From Haematococcus lacustris (lineage: Eukaryota > Chlorophyta > Chlorophyceae > Chlamydomonadales > Haematococcaceae), in contig JASKMD010000017.1 of NCBI GenBank assembly GCA_030144725.1, forward strand, positions 11,562,409 through 11,626,408: 64,000 nt of DNA. Direction: 5' to 3'. Positions 44,307-55,821 of the stretch are shown here, one piece after another. The translations under genes and the position numbers were made by a program. The notes under the pieces were generated by a model. It ran no database searches and was not told the origin of the DNA. It saw only the letters and a list, made by a program, of their open reading frames with translations. The first letter of the stretch is position 1. The number at the start of each line of letters is the position of its first letter.

Positions 44307-45043
44307 CCTTGAAGTGGGCTTGGCAACTTTGCGCGAGAGCATGGAGAAGGGTCTGGGAGGGGGTGGTTGTTGCTGATAGCCTGCATCAGGGGTGGTTGTT
44401 GCATCAGTAGCAGGTCTGCCTGCTGCTGCTGCAAGAGGTGCTGATGCTGAGCCAGCTGCTGCTGCACCACGCGTTGCACTTCAGCCACCTGTTGGGCCTT
44501 GAGCTCTTGCTGTAAACTGTGAAGCTGCTGTGGCAACGTCTGGATGCGAGCTTGCTGCTGCTCCCTGGAATCCAGGTCTGCCTGCTGCTGCTGCAGCTGG
44601 TGCTGCCGCTCTGTAAGATCTTGCTCCCTCCGGCTAAGGTCCGCCTGCTGCTGCTCCAGCTGGTGCTGCCGCTCAATTAATTGCTGCTCCCATTGCAGCA
44701 GAGCTGCCCGCTGCTGCGCCTCCAAGTCAGCAAGCTGCTGCTCCTTGCGCTGAAGCTCACTCCGCTGGAGGTCCTGGAGTTGTTGCTGTAGATGCTGCAT
44801 GCGCTGGTTGTGAGCAAGCTGTTGCTCACTGTGCTGCGGGTCTGCCTGTAGCTGGTGCAACTGCGCATCAGCCTCATCAGCACCAGCATCAGCCTGGGCC
44901 TCAGCCTCAGCAGCAATAGCCTCTGCTTGCGCCTCAACCTCACGGGGACCAGCAGCCTCTGCAGCCCTGCGCTGTGCCACAACCTCCCTCGCTTTCTGCA
45001 TGTTGGCACATTTAGCCTTCACAGCCCTTTTCTTGCTACCCAT
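44307..45043 (-). CDS. Coiled-coil N-terminal exon of the same transposon-like gene
   Basis: The exon begins MGSKKRAVKAKCANMQKARE, basic and similar in layout to the other transposon N-termini here. An Ala/Glu-rich section is followed by a long Gln/Leu coiled coil over about residues 60-215 (units like ERQHQLEQQQADLSRREQDL, repeated). It ends near a GTGAGT donor at 44306. The exact junction with 44160 is not in phase with this donor, so a small intermediate exon or another donor must be used. Confidence 0.45.
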
Positions 45044-45327
45044 GGCCTTCAATGGCCTGCACAGCGGCAAACACATGTATCAGCACAATTGCTGCATCTT
45101 TTTGACCGATTGTTGTTGCTCGTGATTGCTCGGGAGCCACAAGTTCCAATGTATTGGCCGCCTTGTGCAACATTCGATTCTGCGACTTGTACCTGGCTGC
45201 AGGTTCAGCAATGTTCCGCCGTCGCGGTGACGCACTAGTATGGGAGAGGGTCTCGATGTGTTCTGGGACGCAACAGCACTGTTGCGTGGTAAACTAAAAA
45301 GTTGCAATGTCCAGAAATATGCGAAAT

Positions 45328-46053
45328 TTACGCCGCGCTTGGTCCAGGCTGCTTATAGCAGTCGCTAGGAGTGTCTGCGAAGCCCAAGAACACGTCGCAT
45401 GTTGGGGGCCAGCCACCCGGCAAACCATTGGGGCTGGCTGCACACTCGTCAGGCCACGAGCATTCCATCGCACCAGTCGGCGGCTTCATCCGTGCAGAAA
45501 TGAGTAAGATGTTATCTCTTGAGCCATGGGGGTGCAGCCAATGGCGGGGGTGACCTGCTGCGCTGGGCTGGGAGCGCCTGCTGGGAGGAGGCAGTCCGCG
45601 GATGAGCTGCAGGTACATGTTGCGGTCCGCCAGGTTCGGGATGACCGCGAGCTCCTCCGGGATTTCCTCGAAGACCTCCTGCACGTCCGGAAGCCCCCTG
45701 AGCCGCGTGAACCAGCCTCGCACCGCGAGACCCAGTAGCAAGCTCCCGAGCAGCGCTCTCATGGTGCAGGCCTCCACCCAAGCCTTGAGTTGCGTGACGA
45801 CACGCAGCTCCACCACTTCGGACGCCACGACCGCTCCCGCCTCTAAACCAGCAGCGCACACCCCCCTCATCACGGTATGCCGTTTGGCCTTCTTCGCATG
45901 CCATGTGTTCTTATCGTGTCGGTCCCTGCGCGATTCACCGCTGGCCTTCTTGTTCTTCTGCGCCTGGCTTGGCTCTGGCTGAGCCTCGAGCTCGCGGTCA
46001 ACTTCAATGTCCGAGGCATTACGATTACGTTTACGCTGCCTGTTTCGCTGCAT
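45328..46053 (-). pseudogene. Fanzor subfamily III N-terminal exon (copy 6)
   Basis: The ORF starts with a strongly basic MQRNRQRKRNRNASD. It aligns with copy 5: KKASGESRRDRHDKNTWHAK against RNASGEARAARERDNTYHG, GSLLLGLAVRGWFT against ASLLLGFLVRGLFT, and IPNLADRNMYLQLIRGLP against IPDLKYKNRFLQLCRGLP. After about 45600 the frame loses similarity and runs on to a stop at 45328. No RuvC part follows; the coiled-coil/DDE element lies next. It is a fragment. Confidence 0.65.
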
Positions 46054-46186
46054 CCTCTACCAAGCTCTACAGCGACATAATAATGCTGTGTTACACGCCA
46101 GTGTACTTACGCCGGTTCTAATCCAATTAACCACCAACCACCAATTACTCGCAATCCACTTTCAGGAGACATTCAGCCATCATTTA

Positions 46187-46428
46187 TCAGGAGTGCCGTT
46201 ATCAGCTTACCATGTAGGTTTGACGGGGGCTGGTCCTCAAAGTCCAGAGAGCATGGCTAGCACCTCCTCTGTAGATCATTATTACGGTGTAGCATGAGTA
46301 AAACTTGTTCAACTTCCTGAGCTCCGCAATTCTGACGGGTATCTTTATTAGTTCTATAAGCTTGCTAAACCTGGCACCGTAAGGACGCCGGAAGTGAGGC
46401 GCCTAGTAGCAGCGCCTCAAAATGAAGA
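46187..46428. mobile_element. Repeat G, short copy
   Basis: The copy matches the two ends of 39607-40200 and lacks the middle. The join is within CTTGTT(T/C)AACTTCC, which occurs as a direct repeat at both edges of the missing part in the long copy. It lies just upstream (minus sense) of Fanzor copy 6. Confidence 0.65.
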
Positions 46429-48046
46429 GCAAAATGAAGAGCTATTCTGCCAGCACATCTCAGCTTGATACTGCGTGGCCGGCGCAGCATTCGGGAGGTA
46501 AGCAGCTACCGCGGAACTTGCCTGCTCTTGAGTCTGCTTTTCGTCAGGAACAAGGTTCTCATCTACGAGGTACCCGCATCCTCGCTCCTTCATTTGCGAT
46601 CCGAACTAGCCTACTAAATGTCACATCGCAATTCTGGCCTGCCCTGCACGGCTCATACGGTGCAATCGCAATATATCTTTTGTAGTGCTTAGCTTTCACG
46701 TACTAATGCATCGCAACCTCACTTTGTCATCAAAGGCACCTCCCAACTGTGTGGATGACAGCCATGGCCATAGCGACATCAATTCATTAACCAAGCTGGT
46801 TACTGACCTACCCTGTATGACTTAGAATGAGCAAGGCCATGTTATCATCCTCGTTGGCAGTGCTGCAATTGACAGTAGCTGGCAGCTCCTGTGCCTTCAT
46901 CGAAGGCGGGCCACATCCGACCCCTGCCCTGCATGTTGTCACATGCATTTAAGCAAGGCACGGATGCTTGACCAACTTGGGGGCATCACTTGTTGGGCGG
47001 CCTCAACAGTAGATGGCTTTCACCCAGCCCTTTGCACACTGCACTGCTGGCATCCCACTCCCCCTGGTCTGGCTGCCATCACTCACCTCCCTCTGACCAG
47101 CTGCCTGCATTGCCGTCCACCACTGAGTGATCGTCAGCCTGTTCCCTCACCCTGTGTGCTGCACTGCCAGCCAGCACTTCCCTCCTCCCGTGAGGCTGCT
47201 GTGTGCTGCTACATCACTGGGGGTGTTTGGTCATGCTGGACACCAGCGAATTGCTTGATATGACGATGCTGACTGCCGGCTCTGCTGCAGGTGGGCACCC
47301 AGGCTGTGGGTGCGAGGTGCTTGGACCTGGGCCACACGCCGCCAGCTGCTTGACAGGCAGCATGAAGAAGTCCCAGAGCTCCGCCAGCCTGCTTCCGCCC
47401 TGCGACCTGCCCTCCCTGCCCCTCCTGTCCAGCTTGTACCACAGCAGCTGTGCAGCCAGCACATCAACCGCCAACCACGGCAGCACGGCAACGGGTGTGG
47501 CAGCAGGTGGAGCCACGGCAGTGGCAGCAGTCAGAGGGAGGGGTGTGAATAGTAAGGTCTGGGCGGGTGCTGAGATGACCTCCCCAGTGAAGTGTGAAAT
47601 GCAGCCAGGCACTCCAGACCCTGTGTGGGGGTCCTTGACTAGCAGGGCAGAGTGCCGTCACACCCCGGCCCACACCCACCTGTCTAATGGCTCACTTGAG
47701 CTGCAGCAGTTCCAGCAGCAGCAGCAATGCGAGCACCAACACCACCATGGCCACTGCCACCTCCAGTGCTGTCACCACAGCTGTCAGCACCAACACCACC
47801 AGGTGCTGCCACCATCACAGCAGCATCCTGCTGACAGTCATCAGCAGCATTGGCAGCACCACCAACAGCACCAGCTGCAGCAGCAGTGGCAAGACCAGCA
47901 CCGGCAGCAGATGTTGTGGCAAGGTCAGCAGCAGCATCAGCAGCCACGTTGGCAAGCTCAGCAGCTGCAGCAGCTGCAGCAGCGACAGCAGCAGCACTGG
48001 CAAGCACAGCAGCAGCAGCAGCCACACAGGCAAGTTCAGGAGCACA

Positions 48047-48091
<45 letters not shown>

Positions 48092-48133
48092 GGGGTCAGG
48101 CAAGCCTCCTAGACTCACGACCCTCCAGCCCCC

Positions 48134-49028
48134 GTGGCCTCCCCCCGAAGCCCTCACACCTGCACCTCTCCTACACCTACCCCTCTCCAGCCCCAGCCAA
48201 TACTACCTCTGCAGCCACAGCCACCGCCGCTGCAGCTGCTGCAGCCACCAGCCACTGGAGCCGGCGCCCAGCCGGTAGCGGAGGCCACGGCTGCGGCAAC
48301 CCGCCTCTCCCTGGACAGCCACCTCACTGTCGGCAACTACCGGCGCAGCCGCACTGAGACTGTCACGCGTGACATCAGCACCCACAGCTGCAGCAGCAGC
48401 GAGGACGAGCAGCAGGCGCAGGAGGAAACGGCGCGGTTGATTCGTGCACTGAACAAGCAGCCGGGGCATCAGCGGCACAACAGCTGGGCAGCGCAGAGGT
48501 ACAGCCCCAGTGGGGGAGCGTCAGGCAGGCTGGGGGCGTCTGCACGCTCCTCCTTGGACCGTTCCAACACAGCCAGGGTGAGCTGGGGCAGGAGAGGGCT
48601 AGGGCGGCTCAGGGCTTGGGGGAGGTGGTGGGGCGGCAGGGGCTGGGGCGGCTCAGGACTGGTGGGAGGTGGCAGGGGGCTGGGTGCAGGGGCCCTCTGT
48701 GGAGCAGGTGACCTCTTTGTGTGTGCTGAGGGAGGACTCAGGGCGTGTCACTCCGTCTCAGTGGCTGCGGCTCTCATCGCCACCATCCTCACCCACATGG
48801 CATTGGCCAACGTCAGTATCAATTCCATTACCACGTGTTGCTGCAGCTCTTAAGCGCGTTTCTGCAGCACATTATGACAGTATTTGAATACTAGTTCACC
48901 AGTTTTGCCTGGCCTGATGCGGGCAACAGGGTCTCAGGGGCCTGGTAGGTTACCGCATACCACTCACTGCTTGTTGTACACTGTTGATCTGTTAGGAAAT
49001 GGCAAGGGACAGGCAGATGTGGCAGTGC

Positions 49029-49067
<39 letters not shown>

Positions 49068-51231
49068 GTGATGGGTGAGAGTGTGAGTGAGATGCGCTGG
49101 TCACACCTTGCACTGTGCCAGGCTGCCTCCCCCGTGGCGATGGAGCCCATGGCAGACCAGCTGGCTAGCCGGCAGCGCAGCAGCTACCACCTGACCAACA
49201 GCCACGCGGCAGTGGAGCTGTTCCTCCGCCTGAACAGGGCCAGGCAGACAGTGGACTTCACCAAGCGCCAGGCAAGCACTAGATCCTCACCCTGACCCTA
49301 ACCCTGACTTCGACCCTGTGGCCTCCAGCTGCTGCCAGGCTGGCTCATGAACAGCATGGGCCACCCATGATTCCCACCCCCTCTCTGACCCAAGACCCAC
49401 CTCACAAGCACTAGCCCCTCGCACTGACCCTGGCGCTGGACCAAGGCCACCACCAGCACAGGAGCACTGCCCTCTGCCCTGCTGGGTCTTGACCCGTGTT
49501 GTCCACTCCCGTCAACTCCTTTAGCCAACACAGCCCTGTCTCATCCATGAACAATGCCGTGCTGGCCCCCATGCTTGCCACATGGCACAGGCCAGACCCC
49601 TCCTCCCCTCCTCCCCTCCTCCCCTCCTTCCTTCCCCCCCTCCTCCCCTCCTCCCCTCCTCCCCTCCTCCCCTCCTCCCCTCCTCCCCTCCTCCCCTCCT
49701 CCCCTCCTCCCCTCCTCCCCTCCTCCCCTCCTCCCCTCCTCCCCTCCTCCCCTCCTCCCCTCCTCCCCTCCTTCCTTCCCCCCCCTCCTCCCCTCCTCCC
49801 CTCCTCCCCTCCTCCCCTCCTCCCCTCCTCCCCTCCTCCCCTCCTCCCCTCCTCCCCTCCTCCCCTCCTCCCCTCCTCCCCTCCTCCCCTCCTCCCCTCC
49901 TCCCCTCCTCCCCTCCTCCCCTCCTCCCCTCCTCCCCTCCTCCCCTCCTCCCCTCCTCCCCTCCTCCCCTCCTCCCCTCCTCCCCTCCTCCCCTCCTCCC
50001 CTCCTCCCCTCCTCCCCTCCTCCCCTCCTCCCCTCCTCCCCTCCTCCCCTCCTCCCCTCCTCCCCTCCTCCCCTCCTCCCCTCCTCCCCTCCTCCCCTCC
50101 TCCCCTCCTCCCCTCCTCCCCTCCTCCCCTCCTCCCCTCCTCCCCTCCTCCCCTCCTCCCCTCCTCCCCTCCTCCCCTCCTCCCCTCCTCCCCTCCTCCC
50201 CTCCTCCCCTCCTCCCCTCCTCCCCTCCTCCCCTCCTCCCCTCCTCCCCTCCTCCCCCTCCCCCCCCCTTCCCCCCTTCCCCCCCTCCTCCCCCTCCTAA
50301 CCCTTCTCCCCTGTCTCACTTCCCCCCTCTGCAGGCGGCCAACTTTGCCGCTCTAGATCATGGCCAGATGAGCATATGGCAGGCCCTGGACGTGTTGAAC
50401 GAGCTGAGGGAATACGAAGCCGCCCTCATGGGTGACTGCAGCAGCCTGGGACGAGCAGCGCCCCGACAGCCTGGCCCAGGCGCCCGGCAGCTGCAGCAAT
50501 CCATGTCCTCCCCCCTGGCCCCCCCAGGCAGCCGCCAGGCCCCAGCCAGAAGCGCAACACACACGGAGACGGGGCTGGGCCCTCAGACGCGCCTGAGTCA
50601 GCCACTCCCTGCCTGTGGGGTGGGGGAGGGGCAGGAGGAGGGGACGGGAGGTGTGGGGGGGGAGGAGGAGGAGGAGGGGGGAGTTGCGCTGGGCAGTGCA
50701 GGGCTTGGGGAGGAGGGTGGACAAGGAGGGGGGCTGGGGCAGGGGCAGGGGCAGGGGGAGCGGAAGATTCTTGGTACTGGTCCTGGCCCGCCCGGTGTCA
50801 GCAGCAGGCAGTGCCAGGTGCAGCCCTGCTTGCCAGCTGCCGGCACACCTCCCGTGATACCAGGCAGGAGGGGTGCAGGGCTGGGTAGGAAAACTGAGGC
50901 AGAGGTGGGTGCAGGGGCTGGGGCCCTTGGAACAAAACCATGGCCAGGGGTGGGGGTGGGGGTGGGGGTGGGGGTGGGGGTGGGGGTGGGGTCAAGGGTG
51001 GGGTCAGGGGTGTTTGATGACAGTGAGGGGCCAGCCAGCGCAGCGTCATCCCTGCTGCACCGCGACACTGCCGGCAGGGGCAGTGACGGCTGCTGCATGC
51101 AACCCCAACACCGGGCAGGGGCAAGTGGTGCTGCAGCCAGCAGCCAGCACGGCAGGGTGGAGCCAGAGGGACCCAGCTGGGTCGGCCCCCAGCTCTCAGC
51201 AGCAAGCAGCAGCAGTGGTAGCAGCAGTGGT

Positions 51232-51264
<33 letters not shown>

Positions 51265-53631
51265 TATTGTGTGGGCCGTCAAGGGGGCGGTGAGGCTGCT
51301 GCTGCTGTCCCCAGGCCAAGCAGCTTGGCAGAGATGGTCGGTGCCTGGGCCACCCGCTGCATGACCCGGCTGGCTGCCGCTGCTCAGGGCACGACAGCAG
51401 CGCGCAAGCCTGACACCTACTGGAGCGCCCGCAGCAGCAACAGCAGCGCGAGCAAGTCAGCCAGCTTCAGCTGCCGGAATGGTGGCGGCGGTGGCGGCAG
51501 CATCAGGGACAGCAGAGGCAGCGGGGGCGGAGGCATAGGCCAGAGTGTGGACAACGAGGTGCAGGGCTGCCATGCTGCGACCCCCAGGGTGCCCCCACCA
51601 CCAGGTGCAGCCCAGGTACCAGCCTGTCAAGCCCCGCCTGCCCCTGCCCCTCCCCCGCCGCCACCCAATCAGCGCTCCCCCCCCACACCACCCCCCAGCT
51701 GATGTAGGCGGCAGGGAGCAGCAGCCAGCTCTACCCCAGCAGCCCCTGGACCCCCATGACCCTGGGCAGCTCACCCCCCCCACCACATGCCTCGCCAGCC
51801 CTCATCACACCACCTCCCCCAGCGCCTCATCTAGGTCTTTGCCCCACTCTAGCCCAGCAGCCAACACCGCCACTCCCACCGCAGGAGCCCCCCCCTCCTT
51901 CCCCCCATCCTCCACCCCCCCACCAGCAACTCCGCCAACACACACCCAGGGGCTCCAGCCAGACAGCCTGCCACCCCCCCCAGCTGCTGCCCGCCCCCCC
52001 ACCTGCTCATCCAGGCAGCTGCAGCCTGGAGCAGCTGCGGCACTGGCTGGCTGCTGGGCCTGGCTACGACTCGCCCCCTGCCCCCCTGTGCCCTGGCATG
52101 GGCCTCAGGGAGCATGCGGAGCAGAGCGCTGAGCTGTGCCGGCTGCTCTACCCCGACCTGCCCTGGATGCATGTGGCCGGCCTGCTGCACGGGCTGGGCA
52201 AGCTGCTGGCACACAAAAAGTGTGCGGGGGAAGGAGAGGGCCAGGGGTGGCAGGGAGAGGCTGGGAGGGGGGGTTGCTCTGGTGCCTGGACGAGATGAAG
52301 GAGATGCTGATGCTGCTGCTGAGGCTGAGACTGCGTGCTGCGCTGCTGTTGGTGATGCTGGTGCTGGTGATGCTGGTGTCTGATACTGCCGCCGCCACCA
52401 TTCTGCCAGCTGAAGCGGGCGCTGGTGGTGATGTTGCTGCTGCCACTGCTGCTGCTGCTGCCGCTGCTGGGCACCAGCACACTAGCAAGCCCAACGACCC
52501 TAACATGCAATGTCAGCAGCAAAGAGGGGGCTCTTCATGTGTGTGTTGTGTTGTGTGGTGCTCTGCTGCCAGGTTTGGCTCGCAGCCCCAGTGGTCGGTC
52601 TGCGGTGAGAGCTACCCCCTGGGCTGCCGCTTTGACCCGCACATCTTTGGCGCGCAGTTCTTCTTGGCTAACCCTGACAAGCGGCGCAGAATGTACCAGA
52701 CCCAGGTCGGGGGCAAGGGGGGAGCCAGGTCAGGGGCAGTGGGGGGGTGGCAAGTCAGGGGCAGGGGGGAGCCAGGCCAGGGGCAGCGGATGGAGCAGGC
52801 CAGGGGGAGGGGAGGGGGTGTAGGGGGACCCTGGCAGAGTGTAGCCGAGCAGCAGGGGCACAGGGCAGTGGCTCCAGTGTGATGAAGGTAAGGTGAGGAG
52901 GGGTGCTGGTCTGCTGACGAGGGGAGGCAGGGTGACAGTGCAAGCGCTGCGCTGCCCTGCCCTGTGACTGACACTGCTGTGGATCCTCCTGCTGCCGCTG
53001 CTGCTGGTCACTGTGTTGCAGCTGGGCATCTACCAGGCGCGTTGTGGGCTGCGCAACGTGCTGATGTCCTGGGGATCCCAGGAGTACCTGTTCCTGGTGC
53101 TGCTGCTCAACAGCAGCCAGCTCCCCTATGAGGCGCTGTTCCTCCTGCGCCACCTGCGCTTCACAGCCCTCACCAGACCAGGTGAGTCCCCCTGGTCATG
53201 CGGGGAGGCGACGTTGGGAATTTTTTGATCATATTGTTTTTTTTTGTATGCTGATAAGGCTCTGATCAGGCACGAAGCAGAGGTCCGAAACTTTCCGAGG
53301 GAGCAGTGCAGTGGGATGTGGGATGGAATGGTGGCGGTCACACCCCCTTGAAAAAACATTCAGCCTGGTCTGGCTGCTTGGTCTTGTACAACTTTGTGTC
53401 GGCATCAGCTGCCCTGCCGACTGGCTGGAACCTGCCTGTTCAGGCAACACGTACCAGGCACTGCTGAGCCCCGAGGACGAGGCGCTGATGCCGCTCCTGC
53501 GCGCCTTCCAGCGCCTCACTGCTTACCAGCGGGTGGACATCCCCGCCGCCCTGCGCCTCAATGGCCCAGACTTCCACGCCTACTACACCCGCCTCTTGCA
53601 CCAATACCTGCCGGAGCAGTTGATGTGGTAG
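48134..53631 (+). CDS. Myo-inositol oxygenase-like protein with lost iron ligands and large low-complexity insert
   Basis: MIOX opens myo-inositol to glucuronate using a di-iron site. Exons: about 48134-48577, 49122-49271, 50335 to about 51700, about 51756-52219, 52573-52705, 53022-53181 and 53444-53631. Conserved MIOX text includes RARQTVDFTKRQ, LDHGQMSIWQALDVLNEL, PQWSVCGESYPLGCRFD, NVLMSWGSQEYL and the C-terminal YYTRLLHQYLPEQLMW. Against the six family ligands, the first two His remain (EHAEQSAE, LLHGLGK). The HD Asp is Gly, the GHDEY His is Ser, the RYHSF His is Leu and the FNKFD Asp is Thr. About 500 residues of Gly/Ser/Pro-rich sequence split the domain. The 5' end is uncertain: the open frame at 47203-48357 is His/Gln/Ala-rich and may or may not belong to it. 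One frame change near 51700 implies an unplaced intron. Confidence 0.75.
49028..49067. repeat. (GT)n dinucleotide tract
   Basis: About 18 GT units in the intron before MIOX-like exon 49122. Confidence 0.95.
49597..50258. repeat. (CCCCTCCT)n octanucleotide array, about 80 copies, filling a MIOX-like intron
   Basis: The 8-bp unit is almost pure. A variant TCCTTCCTTCCCCCC occurs twice (about 49626 and 49767). The array occupies the intron between 49271 and 50335, so the transcript has an extremely long polypyrimidine stretch before the acceptor. The frame stays open through the array, which inflates apparent ORFs on both strands. Confidence 0.95.
50946..51003. repeat. (GGTGGG)n hexamer in coding sequence
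   Basis: About eight GGGGTG-type units encode a Gly-Val run in the insert of the MIOX-like protein. Confidence 0.85.
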
Positions 53632-54813
53632 TCAGCTGTGCAGAACCCTCCTGCTCCTCCCGCCGTGAGAGCCTGGTCATGCCACCACGCTCTTCGTACG
53701 CGGGTGCCTGAGCAGCAAGGCCTGGGTGAAAAGCCCAGGTCAAGGTCTGGTAGAAAGGGTATAACCAGTGCGTCTCACGGCGTGCTTGGCGGACAGCAAC
53801 GGGTGCAATGCGCTTGCAGTGCTCGAGGCCATAGCACTGCACAGTGATGACCGCCTTCAGCACTGATGACCGTCAGAATCTTTGTAGCGGTGATGCAATC
53901 ACTGACATCACCAGCTATTGGTTCAGCCTGTAACTCTGCATGGGGATGGGGTTTGCAATGCAAACATAGCGATCAATCGGTTATTTTACTGTCAGTTGTA
54001 CAGCTCGTCATGGCGTTGTCGTAGTCTTGTAAGCTAGCGTGCCTCCTGCGATGGGTTGATCTACTGGGCGCGACCTGCACCGTGAAAGCCTGCCATAACA
54101 CCCCGGGCATGCTTGTAGAGTTTGGAATGGCCCTGCAAGTCAAGTCTGTCAGCTATTAATCATACCGCTTAGTGTGGAAGCAGCGCCGACTAGTAGTCGG
54201 GCGGATACCGGTTTATGTATGTAATGGACCACACTTCCGCCTCACTGCAGTAGCCGGCACTCCGGTTAATGCTAACCCAATGCACCCCCAGCACGGTCAC
54301 TCCGCTTCGATAGTGTTGCTGAGTCCCTGGGATGTCGCCAGAAAAGAAACGCAAGCGCCCCGTCTCCCACTCAGGCGACCCCAACTAGCAAAAAATGACA
54401 GGAAATGATAGGAAACCGACCCCTGGTAATCAAAACGACGCCGCGTCTCAGCCACGTGGTTTCTATTTATGTTTCGCACATCCCTGGATAGAGGACTCTG
54501 TCAGCTATGCGGTGCAGCTTGTAACATTAAATATTGTGCAGTGTGCTGAGTGCTATGGCGGCTCAAATCTTGACATTCAAATTCATGCCAGTTTTGCTCA
54601 TGCGGGCCTCGCCGCGACCGACCGCCGCGACCGACGTGGCCCAGTAGCCTCTGCAAACAGTCAGGGACAGTCGCCGCAGTCAAAACAATGCACATGGCAC
54701 GTCAAACCGATGTAACGACGCCCCTCCACCCATGCTCGGAAGTATACAAGGCTGCTGCATTGCTTGACCGCTTCGTGAGTAGTACCTACTACCTGGCCAC
54801 TCGGTAAGGCCAC

Positions 54814-55821
54814 TCAAGGTGTGTAGGCCATTGCTACGTTACCTTGCTCGACATGTTTGGTCCGATCCCTCCCGCCCGCCCTCCGCTTGCGTGTCGAGCT
54901 TGTGTCCAGCTCCGCCCTGACCCCCTGCTGCTCAGGTGGAGGGGTGGGCAGCCCAGGGGCAGCACCAGCACCAGCTGCATGCTGCTGCCAGGGGGGTGCA
55001 GCAGGAGGGGGGGGCAGGTCAGGGGCGGCACAAGCACCAGCTGCCAGCTGCTGCCAAGGGGGGGCAGCAGGAGGGGTGGGCAGCCCAGGGGCAGCACCAG
55101 CACCAGCTGCCTGCTGCTGCCAGGGGGGTGCAGCCGGAGGGGGCAGCAGGTCAGGGGCGGCACCAGCACCAGCCGCCTGCTGCTGCCAGGGGGGTGCAGC
55201 CGGAGGGGGCAGCAGGTCAGGGGCGGCACCAGCACCAGCCGCCTGCTGCTGCCAGGGGGGTGCAGCAGGAGGGGGGGGCAGGTTAGGGGCGGCATGCAGG
55301 GCGGCTACTGTGTTGCAGATATGGGCCATGACAAGACCCTTCAGCTTGGGCTTCAGCCACCCCTTCATAAGCTCCTGCTGGTGGAAGCGAAGGTAAGCTT
55401 GCAGCTCCCTGACAGATAGCTTCTCAGCCTCCTCGACGGTGGTGTGGCTGTAATCGCGCCCATCATAGGTCAGAGCATATGCTGCAGACAGTCTATGCTG
55501 CCCCTCATGGTCCCCCACATCAACCACCACCTGTCCCACTCTATGAGTTGCTGCTGCAGCTTTCATCTCCGCCTTTGCTATCCGTCGGGCCATAGCTGCT
55601 GCTGCCTCCTCACGCCGCACTTCCTTGCGTAGCTCTGGCAGCCGCTGTGCAAAGTCAAGCACGTCCACGCCGTCAATGGCATCGATGTGGGTACGCATGG
55701 ACATGAGCTCAAGCAGAGCTGGTAGCTCCATGAACATGCCCGTCCCATGCTTGAGTAGCTGCAGCAGGGACTCCACAGGGGCATTGGAGATTGGGCAGGC
55801 AAGGTAATACACCTCCACCAT
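54814..55821 (-). CDS. Transposase-like C-terminal ORF of element D
   Basis: The ORF is a diverged homologue of the second frame of element B. It has YYLACPISNAPVESLLQLLK, then a helical Arg/Ala/Glu-rich region, then VGQVVVDVGDHEGQHRL and YSHTTVEEAEKLSVRELQAY. From about residue 180 a 21-residue unit (PPPAAPPWQQQAAGAGAAPD) is repeated six times, encoded by a 63-bp minisatellite at 54940-55290. The first half of the protein, with the DTRW block, is absent. A downstream basic end (TRKRRAGGRDRTKH) is present. Confidence 0.55.
   Translation of the reverse strand: MVEVYYLACPISNAPVESLLQLLKHGTGMFMELPALLELMSMRTHIDAIDGVDVLDFAQRLPELRKEVRREEAAAAMARRIAKAEMKAAAATHRVGQVVVDVGDHEGQHRLSAAYALTYDGRDYSHTTVEEAEKLSVRELQAYLRFHQQELMKGWLKPKLKGLVMAHICNTVAALHAAPNLPPPPAAPPWQQQAAGAGAAPDLLPPPAAPPWQQQAAGAGAAPDLLPPPAAPPWQQQAAGAGAAPGLPTPPAAPPWQQLAAGACAAPDLPPPPAAPPWQQHAAGAGAAPGLPTPPPEQQGVRAELDTSSTRKRRAGGRDRTKHVEQGNVAMAYTP
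54940..55290. repeat. 63-bp coding minisatellite, about six copies
   Basis: Units of GGCAGCACCAGCACCAGCTG..CTGCTGCCAGGGGGGTGCAG are in tandem and in frame with the minus-strand ORF. Confidence 0.9.

Noticed and set aside
43258..45043. Reading the coiled-coil/DDE gene as a cellular gene
   Set aside because: It has a transposase-like motif pair, sits among element fragments and shares its N-terminal style with other transposon ORFs here, so a mobile origin is more likely.
46422..46685. 87-residue ORF starting MKSKMKSYSAS
   Set aside because: It begins in repeat G sequence, has no recognisable motif and no homologue in the window, so it is not supported as a gene.
49411..50356. Arg/Gly/Glu-rich minus-strand and Ser/Pro-rich plus-strand ORFs
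   Set aside because: They are products of the (CCCCTCCT)n array in an intron. The plus strand carries a MIOX-like gene that skips it.
48134..53631. Calling the gene a functional inositol oxygenase
   Set aside because: Four of six metal ligands are replaced in otherwise well-preserved blocks, so catalysis is not supported.
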